From JACZYA01 sp965247455 (GTDB taxonomy: Bacteria; Acidobacteriota; Terriglobia; Acidiferrales; 2-02-FULL-67-57): DNA of 38,780 bases. Below, one piece after another: positions 32,241-38,780 of this stretch. Each line of letters starts with the position of its first letter. Position 1 is the stretch's first letter. The stretch is taken from NCBI GenBank assembly GCA_965247455.1, contig CBDFHE010000009.1:1-38780 (forward strand), read 5' to 3'. The translations under genes were made by a program, and so were the position numbers. The notes below the pieces were generated by a model. The model ran no database searches. It saw only the letters and a list, made by a program, of their open reading frames with translations, and was not told the DNA's origin.

Positions 32241-33596
32241 TCACCCCGTTGGCTGTTCACAGCCACTCGGATAGGCCCCCAAACCAAGAGGCACATAAGA
32301 CACATTATTCAACTCAGCCAGTTCCGGCACCAAACGCCAGCAATCAATTATGACCAAGGCCTTGCGGTAACTATTCTCGATCATCGGAAGCAAGGTTCGG
32401 AACTCAGGCAAGGGATTAGCCAAGACAAGCACATCAGCCGCATCCACGCTTTCCCTCAACGTCTCAGCGTAGCGGACATTATCACCCAACACCTTGCGAG
32501 TCGCCTCCGTAGCCAGGGGATCATAAATGCAGACGGCGGCACCTGAGCACTGCAAACTCGTAGCAATCTGCAGTCCTTGCGACCCTTCGACCACGGTTGT
32601 GTTCGGCTTGTAGGCCATGCCAACCACAGAAACAGTCCCCTCTCGCGGAAGATACTTGTGAGCCAACTTCGCCACTCGATCGGGTACCGTGCAATTGTAG
32701 GTGTGAGTGGCTTCCGCTAACCCTGCATATACCCCTAATCGGCGGGCCAATGTGGCAAAGGCAACATCATCACGGGGAAAGCAAGGTCCGCCATAACCGA
32801 GCCCTCCTTTCAAGTAGCGATGGCCAATCCGTGGGTCACACCCCAATGCTTTGGTGACTACATCCACATCCCCGTCCGGGAGTCGCTCGCAAAGTTCCGT
32901 CAATATATTGGCGAAGCTGATCTTGACCGTCACGTAAGCATTCAGAGCAATTTTGACCAACTCAGCATTCGCAAAATTTGTGCGTACAATTGTGGGGCTA
33001 CTGTCAAGAAAATGGGAATAGAAGTCTTCTAATTGGTCCCCGGCCTTCACGTCCGATTCCCCAATAACGACCAACTCGGTATTTAGCATGTCATGAATTA
33101 CGCTGCCCACTGCAATGAACTCAGGATCGTAGCAGACCCCGAAATGCGTCGGGCATCGTTTGCCCGACTCCTTCTCTAACACGGATACAACACCCTCTTG
33201 AGTCCCTCCCGGCAGCACCGTGCTGACCAACACAACGAGGTGGTAACTCTCCTTGCTTGACAACGCTCGTCCTATCTCTTGTGTTACCTGCTTGACGTAG
33301 CGTGTAGAGAAGGAGCCGTCCTTTTCGCTAGGGGTAGGTACGACGATAAAGGTGATCGCAGTTTCGTGAACGGCGTAAGCGACGTCCTGCGTCGCAACAA
33401 GGTTTCGACGGTTTTCCTCTATGAGAGAGTCCAAACCCGGCTCTCGGACAGGAGCCCTCCCTTCGTTCATTAGGTTCACCATCTCTGGGTTGACATCTAC
33501 CCCAATAACTAAGAAGCCCTTATGCGCAAGGCACGCCGCTAGGCATGAGCCTAGCTTGCCCAACCCCACCACTGACACTCGACGATTAGTGGACAT
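32241..33596 (-). CDS. UDP-glucose/GDP-mannose dehydrogenase family protein
   Basis: The 451-aa enzyme has an N-terminal NAD-binding loop (VVGLGKLGSCLA, residues 9-20), VVPTPS, the central helical dimer domain with the conserved Lys in ELVKIALNAY, and the catalytic Cys272 in GLGYGGPCFPRDD. A C-terminal UDP-binding Rossmann domain (VVGMAYKPNT) completes it. The family oxidises the 6-hydroxyl of a nucleotide sugar twice to a uronate, or the equivalent UDP-ManNAc step. The substrate cannot be told from the sequence. Its neighbours (epimerase, Wzz-like protein, glycosyltransferase) place it in exopolysaccharide or O-antigen precursor synthesis. G+C is lower than in the first 20 kb of the window. 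Confidence 0.9.
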   Translation of the reverse strand: MSTNRRVSVVGLGKLGSCLAACLAHKGFLVIGVDVNPEMVNLMNEGRAPVREPGLDSLIEENRRNLVATQDVAYAVHETAITFIVVPTPSEKDGSFSTRYVKQVTQEIGRALSSKESYHLVVLVSTVLPGGTQEGVVSVLEKESGKRCPTHFGVCYDPEFIAVGSVIHDMLNTELVVIGESDVKAGDQLEDFYSHFLDSSPTIVRTNFANAELVKIALNAYVTVKISFANILTELCERLPDGDVDVVTKALGCDPRIGHRYLKGGLGYGGPCFPRDDVAFATLARRLGVYAGLAEATHTYNCTVPDRVAKLAHKYLPREGTVSVVGMAYKPNTTVVEGSQGLQIATSLQCSGAAVCIYDPLATEATRKVLGDNVRYAETLRESVDAADVLVLANPLPEFRTLLPMIENSYRKALVIIDCWRLVPELAELNNVSYVPLGLGAYPSGCEQPTG

Positions 33597-33966
33597 TGTT
33601 ATTCCCTCGTGAACTTAGTTCGTGACCATCGGCCCCCGATGCTTATCAAATACGCCCAGAGTAATTTCTGTGCCAAAGCACCTCATGCTACTGGTACTCA
33701 GCTCACTCACGAAACTACACGACCTCGCGGACGGTCGCCGAATCGAATCCTGCCGCAACCATGGCAACCACAGGTACAGCAAACTTGTGCAATTTAACTC
33801 AGAGAGTTTCCGCAAGCGTACAATTCCCCTTCGCGCGGCTTAGTGCAGGTAAAATTGCACCGATATTCCCGCAGGCAAGCGCTGCACGCTCCTCTCGTGC
33901 CCTTGTAGTGGCTTCTGAAAACGGGCGGGATTCCGGAAAACACAAATCGCAAAATGAAAAGAGCTG
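33597..33966. other. Intergenic spacer, no gene seen
   Basis: 370 bp between two minus-strand genes. The short ORFs have no recognisable features. The distance suggests that the dehydrogenase has its own promoter, but I could not identify one. Confidence 0.45.
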
Positions 33967-34995
33967 TCAAACCGCTGTAGTTCTCTCCGTCAAGATTCGA
34001 TCCAAAATCGGTCGGACCTTCTCTTGGTCTTTCGTCGCAAAATACCAGTCAATCGTTGGACGAAGGCCGTCCATGAACTTGACTTTAGGCTCCCATCTCA
34101 ACAGTTTCCTAGCCAGAGAGTTGTCTGCGACGCGATTCAGCGGCCCAGTTGGCATCTCCGGATGAAGCTCGACCCCTGCATTATGGCCCGTGTAGCGCAA
34201 TACCTCTTGCACTGCATCGATAACCCGTGTCCGTTCCATGGTGCCCAGGTTGACAGCCGTACCATCCTCGATTTTCTCAGCTGCCAAAATGGTACCGGAC
34301 ACAATATCGCTGACATGTGTCCAGTTACGAATCTGTTCGCCGTTTCCCCAAACCACAAAGGGGTCCTGCTTGATGAATGCACGGGCAATCATAGCAATGA
34401 CGGCGTGATTCTCGTGTCCTCGCTCACCGTAGACTGTGAAGTATCGGCACGAGGCGGACTTCATTCCCCATTCTTTGGAGTACGCTTTGAGCGTCATCTC
34501 GCCCATTAACTTTGCCCAACCGTACATGTTGTCGGCGTCGTACGGCGGGCCGGCTTTGTCCTCAGTCAGGTAGAAGACTTGGTCGGGATCCTCCTGAAGG
34601 AAATTAGGGTACACACAACCAGATGACGCATAGACGACCTTTTGAACCTTTGCCTTGTAGCAGGCGTGAAAGAGCATGCCATCCAATACCAAGTTGGTGG
34701 CGCAAGCAGCCTGATGCAGATCCACGTAGCCCCTCCCCCCATGGTCGGCTGCCAGATGAAAAACAACTTCAATACCCTCGACTGAGCGGGCTGCTACTGG
34801 TTGTTCGAGCAGGTCCCCCTGGATCCACTCCACCTTCCCGGCATCCAGGTGGCGCTGGACGTTCTCTGGTTTTCCGCTACTGAGGTTATCGACAATCCGC
34901 ACCTTCGCGCCGCGCTCAATCAACTCGTCAACCAGTGCAGACCCAATGAAGGACGCTCCGCCGGTCACGAGCACCTTAAGCTTTTCCCAGTCCAT
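33967..34995 (-). CDS. NAD-dependent sugar epimerase/dehydratase (extended SDR)
   Basis: The 342-aa extended short-chain dehydrogenase has the cofactor loop VTGGASFIGSALVDELIERG (Ser15 replaces the usual middle Gly, a tolerated variant), VFHLAADHGG, SSGCVYP, the catalytic pair Tyr158/Lys162 in MYGWAKLMGE, and the CRYFTVYGERG and IRNWTHVSDIV segments. It resembles UDP-glucose 4-epimerase and GDP-mannose 3,5-epimerase relatives; the exact sugar is not clear. AAGGAG lies 6-7 bp before ATG 34995. It is part of the same minus-strand polysaccharide locus as the sugar dehydrogenase. Confidence 0.88.
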   Translation of the reverse strand: MDWEKLKVLVTGGASFIGSALVDELIERGAKVRIVDNLSSGKPENVQRHLDAGKVEWIQGDLLEQPVAARSVEGIEVVFHLAADHGGRGYVDLHQAACATNLVLDGMLFHACYKAKVQKVVYASSGCVYPNFLQEDPDQVFYLTEDKAGPPYDADNMYGWAKLMGEMTLKAYSKEWGMKSASCRYFTVYGERGHENHAVIAMIARAFIKQDPFVVWGNGEQIRNWTHVSDIVSGTILAAEKIEDGTAVNLGTMERTRVIDAVQEVLRYTGHNAGVELHPEMPTGPLNRVADNSLARKLLRWEPKVKFMDGLRPTIDWYFATKDQEKVRPILDRILTERTTAV

Positions 34996-35197
34996 ACTCT
35001 TCTCCTTAACGAATGGGGCTTACCTCAAAGAAGTTCTTGTTTCGCTTTGGTGTCTTGCGTTCGGCATGCTGCAACCGCCGGTGTTCCCGATGCCCGAACG
35101 GCACAAGCCGAAAGTCCCGGGAAAAGCAGTTCTCTACGCCGGCATAAGCGTGAGGAAAAGTTTCCAGACTGATCACCAAGCATGGGTGCTGGGAGAA

Positions 35198-36709
35198 TCA
35201 ACTGGACTGTATCCTGTCAGATAGCTCCACGCGTCCGCTGTCGCCCGCCGCGTACTCCTGAAGGAAAGCTCCCCCAACGCCCAGCCCTAACCCCAAAACT
35301 GCAGCCAACGCCAAATTGAGCAATATTCTTGGCCTAGTTGGTTTCCAGGGGGGTTCGGCGCTATCCACAATCCGAATGCTGCTTGCGCTCCAATCCACTG
35401 ATACAGCGGTTCGTCTCAGGTTGTCCAATAGACCTGTATACAACGACTTGTTAATTTCCACCTCACGTTTCAGAATGTTGTACTGAACCAGTTTTTCAGA
35501 AATCCGCCTGGCTCGCACCTGCTGTTCCTCGAATGCTTGCCCAACGAGATCTTCACGCCTCACAGCTGCGCGATAATCGCTGGTGATTCGCTCGACGACC
35601 CTTTCACGCTCACGAGCCAGGATGCTATCAATTTCCTCAATCTGGCTCTGGATCCGCTTAACCTTCGGGTCATCAGGGGGAGAAGTGGCTGTCAATTGCT
35701 CGAGTTCCCGATTGAGGCCTGCCAGTTGTATCGTAAGGAGGTCCTCCAAAACAGAATTCTGATACAGGCGAGGAAGGCTTCCGTAGTCCCCGGCCTCAAC
35801 CAAACGATAAAGCGATTCCTCTTGGTAGCGGTCTGCTTCTGCCCTGGTCAATTCCGCTTGCAACTGGCGGAGTCGTTGGTTAATGATGTTTTCCGGGTCG
35901 GACTTCTCCGCTTCGAAGAACAAGAGCCCATTCTCACGTACGTACTTTTGCAACTCTTTCTCCGACTTTTCCAACCTAGCCTTCACAGAAACCAACTGCC
36001 CTGAGAGCCACTCGAGTGCTTTCTGCGCAGCCAGCGAGCGCGCCTCGAGATCCTGTTCGACGAAGTTAGCGGTAAGAGTATCAACTACCCGGGCCGCCAG
36101 TTCCGCGTCGTTCGATTCGAAACTGACCTGAATAAGGCGACTGCGCCTAACCGGACTGACGGAGAGTCGCTCCATGAAATTCTCCAGGGTCTTCTGGTAC
36201 GTCTTACGGTCAGGCTCAATGCCTGCCAAGGAGCTAGCTGCGGGATTCTGCCCGTACAATTTTGAACCCTTCCTCTTAGACCAGGGCCACAAGCTCGGAG
36301 GATTAAACTCCGGAAGCTTGCTCAAATTCAATTGCTCAATTACGGTCCGGGCGAGGCTAGTACTTTGCAAGATCTTGTACTGAGTTTCAAGGTGGGCGGG
36401 GGAGACGTCTCTCAGCGCAAACAACTCCCCTACTGTGGGGATATCCGGGTCTTCCTCTGCGATTTCCAGCAATGCTTCCGCGCGATAGATAGGCTTCAGT
36501 ATGAGTGTCCCAATAAGCACTACGAAAAGGAGAGAAACAAGTGTTGTTAGTACGGTCCTGTACCGTCTTCGAACTACCCACCAGTAGGCTAGTAGATCGA
36601 GCCCCTCTTCTGTCCCCGCCGCCCCATAGCGATCAAGCGGCGTCCGGCGTTCCCCCCCTGCGGCCCGTCCAGCCGGCTCGTAGCGTTCGATTTTTCTTCC
36701 TTCGTCCAA
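35198..36709 (-). CDS. Wzz/GumC-like polysaccharide chain-length and export protein
   Basis: The 503-aa inner-membrane protein has one transmembrane helix near residues 48-72 (TVLTTLVSLLFVVLIGTLIL) and a second near 463-486. Between them lies a long periplasmic region that includes extended coiled coils (about 220-420, Glu/Arg/Gln-rich). The Pro-rich segment before the last helix (SAEPPWKPTRPRI) is the Wzz/PCP signature. It lacks a BY-kinase domain after the second helix, ending 20 residues later, so it is a PCP-2a-like protein without its own kinase, or one whose kinase is elsewhere. It should control polymer length during export. Confidence 0.88.
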   Translation of the reverse strand: MDEGRKIERYEPAGRAAGGERRTPLDRYGAAGTEEGLDLLAYWWVVRRRYRTVLTTLVSLLFVVLIGTLILKPIYRAEALLEIAEEDPDIPTVGELFALRDVSPAHLETQYKILQSTSLARTVIEQLNLSKLPEFNPPSLWPWSKRKGSKLYGQNPAASSLAGIEPDRKTYQKTLENFMERLSVSPVRRSRLIQVSFESNDAELAARVVDTLTANFVEQDLEARSLAAQKALEWLSGQLVSVKARLEKSEKELQKYVRENGLLFFEAEKSDPENIINQRLRQLQAELTRAEADRYQEESLYRLVEAGDYGSLPRLYQNSVLEDLLTIQLAGLNRELEQLTATSPPDDPKVKRIQSQIEEIDSILARERERVVERITSDYRAAVRREDLVGQAFEEQQVRARRISEKLVQYNILKREVEINKSLYTGLLDNLRRTAVSVDWSASSIRIVDSAEPPWKPTRPRILLNLALAAVLGLGLGVGGAFLQEYAAGDSGRVELSDRIQSS

Positions 36710-36997
36710 CCCTACCCCACGACGATAGTATTGTTATGCAAAATGGGCCTGCCCGCAGTCCTCACTGTAGCTTTACCTAGTAAAAGGGTCAACTCAAATT
36801 TTCTTTGTGCTACTTTCCCATCGTTATTTCAAGACGTGTTTGTCGCTGGACATCACACAGTCGCCGTATCCAACCATTTGGCGGCCGCGCTTGAATCGCA
36901 AAACGCCTTGAACCTTGTTCGCATCATTCCCTGTTGCTGATCACCACGTTCCGAGCCGCAATGGATCAGAGCGGAGCATGCAAGATGTTGCATTCAC
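36710..36997. other. Intergenic spacer, nothing recognised
   Basis: 288 bp between the glycosyltransferase end and the Wzz-like gene start, both minus strand. It probably carries the promoter of the Wzz-like gene. No structure stands out. Confidence 0.4.
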
Positions 36998-37968
36998 CTA
37001 GCCGGATGTGAAACTGGAGTCAGCCCAAGCACGTTTGGAACGGTAATTCGCAAAACCCTTTGAAAATTCATATTCAAAGAACCATTGATACAACCGGGAC
37101 AGGCCTTTTGACATTGTGTGTGATGGCTTGCAAGAGAGCTGATTCAGTGGGGATTTCAACAGTCCGCACGCACGGCCCAATAGCAACTTCACATAGCGCC
37201 TGTACTTGTGGGACGAAGGAAAGAATGCCGGAAATAGTTCCGGGTATTTCTCCAGAAGATACCCAAGCGAGAAACCAGCCTGACGGCGCTTGCGAGCAAA
37301 CGCAGAAAAGGACAGCGAGGGATCATGAATTGCGGAGGCTCGCGGGTTGTATACCATCCGATAACCCAACAGATTTAGACGATACCCAAAGTCAACATCT
37401 TCGAAGCCATAGGAAGTAAACTGTTCATCGGAAACCGCCTACCTTCTCGAACAGCGACCCTGTGAGAGACAAATTGCAGGTGTAAAAGTGGAGAAACGGT
37501 ACATTTTCGGGATCGGGGAAGTCAAAGGACTGCAGCAATTCTGGGTGGTCGATCAAACACTGTACAATAGGCGAGCGCCCGTAGCCCGAGGCGCTCCAAG
37601 GGAAGCGAACAGCCCCACAGTACAAGCGCATCTTGAAGACGCTGGTGAGTCTTAAGGTGTTCCTCCAGCAACCACGTATCAGCCAGCATATCATCGTCCA
37701 AGAAAAGCACAATCTTGCCGGAACTCGCCTCAACTCCGCGGTTCCGGGCGGCAGCGGCGCCAGGCGTACTCTCACGGACGACCTTCCAGACCGGAAACCT
37801 ATTTCCATATTGTGAGAGTACCTCTTGGGTATGGTCTGACGAACCGTTATCGACAACCACAACCTCAAAGCGACTAGAGCCAACAGACTGTTGGCACAGA
37901 CAGTCGAGTGTGGCCGCGAGCTTGGCAGCCCTGTTCTTGGTTGGAATGATGACGGTGAGGTCCAACAC
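36998..37968 (-). pseudogene. Frameshifted family 2 glycosyltransferase
   Basis: Three pieces in different frames together make one GT2 protein. The first (from GTG 37968) has LTVIIPTKNRAAKLAATLDC, VVDNGSSDHT and the metal-binding FLDDDMLAD. Near 37617 the frame shifts (the text after QDALVL needs one base skipped to reach GAVRFPWSASG). Near 37437 it shifts again between VGG and SDEQFTSYGFEDVDFGYR, continuing to GYRMVYNPRASAIHDPSLSF and the end. GT2 enzymes transfer sugars from nucleotide donors to the growing polymer. The two single-step shifts mean it is either inactivated or affected by sequencing errors. The complete conservation of motifs across the breaks suggests that the damage is recent. 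Confidence 0.82.
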
Positions 37969-38088
37969 TCTAGCTTACCTTAGAGAGGAGAATGTCTTGG
38001 CGCAACCCTACACCCCGCCCCATGGTCGCATCCTACAAGACACGTACTTGACCACGGGGGCTTCTCATAATAAACCAATACTGCACAG

Positions 38089-38780
38089 TTGAGGCGGATC
38101 AACCCGCATCCCACGAAGCTAGGTCGGGGCGATGTTTGGTTTATAGAGTTGTTTAAGAATAACCAAGGCCAAGACTGGGACAAGAATGTCTGGATCGACC
38201 GGCGAGTACCAAGAACGCTGCTGGCATTTTTTGAGGTAAGCGAGTTGACAGGCTCATTTACGGATCGCTGGGCGCTCCGTTTTCTCTATGCATTGATTGT
38301 CCTGCAGGCGGCCCCTTTCTTCGGGCTCTCCACCGGACTGGATTGGCCCGGAATCCGGCGACTCAGTTTCTACAAGCTCATCGTTATTGTTTTGCTTCTC
38401 GGCCTTCTCAGTGCGCGCCTTGACCGTGTCCGCGCGGCGTTGCGAAGCAGGACCAAACTGATAGCACTGTGCGCGGCGCTCGCAATCTGGGTCGGCCTCT
38501 TTCTGGGATCAGTTGCCTATTACCCCGGCTTGCGATCCAGCCTGGAGATCTTTCTCTTGTACTGGACACCATCGTTGTTGGTTTATGTCTACCTGCTACT
38601 CGTCTTCCCGGCGACTCGCCGACGACCCCTGCTATTCTCACTTGCCGGGTTCTACGCTCTTGCCCTCGTGCTCGGCTGCATTGAGTGGCTCACGTGGAAA
38701 AACCCAACGTTTGACCCATTTTTCCTGCAGTTCAGAGAGCAGCCCCATCATTGGGCAGCATCTGGGATCCTTAGGGTCGG
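38089..38780 (+). CDS. Partial polytopic membrane protein, possibly O-antigen ligase/polymerase
   Basis: A frame is open from in-frame stops at 38068-38073 to the window edge. The start may be TTG 38089 or later. The first 60 residues are polar (RGDVWFIELFKNNQGQDW). Hydrophobic helices then follow one after another: RFLYALIVLQAAPFFGLSTG, LIVIVLLLGLLSARL, LIALCAALAIWVGLFLGSVA, LEIFLLYWTPSLLVYVYLLL and LLFSLAGFYALALVLGCIEW. This helix density and its place in a polysaccharide locus suit a Wzx/Wzy or O-antigen ligase-type protein. The C-terminal half with the diagnostic loop is outside the window. The polar N-terminus is unusual and may belong to a different, truncated gene. Confidence 0.55.
   Translation, partial: MRRINPHPTKLGRGDVWFIELFKNNQGQDWDKNVWIDRRVPRTLLAFFEVSELTGSFTDRWALRFLYALIVLQAAPFFGLSTGLDWPGIRRLSFYKLIVIVLLLGLLSARLDRVRAALRSRTKLIALCAALAIWVGLFLGSVAYYPGLRSSLEIFLLYWTPSLLVYVYLLLVFPATRRRPLLFSLAGFYALALVLGCIEWLTWKNPTFDPFFLQFREQPHHWAASGILRV

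Noticed and set aside
1..38780. tRNA, rRNA or known riboswitch genes
   Set aside because: I looked in the spacers for cloverleaf arms, CCA ends and conserved riboswitch cores and saw none I could support.

Overview
The window is a chromosomal stretch that most resembles an acidobacterium (Acidobacteriota, Terriglobia-like). This is inferred from the high G+C, the winged-helix/TPR regulator, the CcdA-TlpA-DsbD(N) set, several uncharacterised proteins of a type I associate with that phylum, and the dense intergenic palindromes. Marker-gene placement would be needed to confirm it.

Layout. 1-271: 5' end of a membrane protein (minus strand). 321-1706: a 1386-bp ISNCY/IS1202-like insertion sequence. 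1707-30568: a 28.9-kb segment with radical SAM, PilZ, DedA-rhodanese, zinc-ribbon and HELCH metalloprotease-like genes. It continues with a periplasmic thiol-redox operon (ccdA, TlpA-like, DsbD N-domain, broken DUF255 gene), a wHTH-TPR regulator, gltX, a GAF-GGDEF-HD-GYP cyclic-di-GMP protein, an OsmC protein, and a lower-G+C accessory island holding TcmP + DUF5131 beside an IS1380 element. It ends with a CusF-like lipoprotein, uvrA, a REP-associated tyrosine transposase among REP-like hairpins, and a possible deoxyhypusine-synthase-like gene. 30569-31954: a second, nearly identical IS copy in the opposite orientation. 31955-38780: a lower-G+C exopolysaccharide locus with a UDP-sugar dehydrogenase, an NAD epimerase, a Wzz/GumC-like protein, a frameshifted glycosyltransferase and the start of a polytopic membrane protein.

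The main structural result is that the two IS copies are inverted relative to each other and share one 16-bp flanking sequence. It lies outside copy 1 (305-320) and, inverted, inside copy 2 (30553-30568). This is expected if the 28.9 kb between them was inverted by IS-IS recombination or replicative transposition, or mis-joined in assembly.

A second recurring pattern is a palindrome family (GCCTGCC-N7-GGCAGGC) in many spacers. Behind both the OsmC gene and uvrA, a palindrome of this type is followed by a second, diverged copy of that same gene's last 10-18 codons. A third system is the RAYT gene with five REP-like hairpins around it. The best candidate for a poorly described functional system is the TcmP/DUF5131 pair at 21071-22716. 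Several genes are damaged: the rhodanese domain lacks its catalytic loop, the DUF255 gene and the glycosyltransferase are frameshifted, and an amidohydrolase survives only as a 3' stub.
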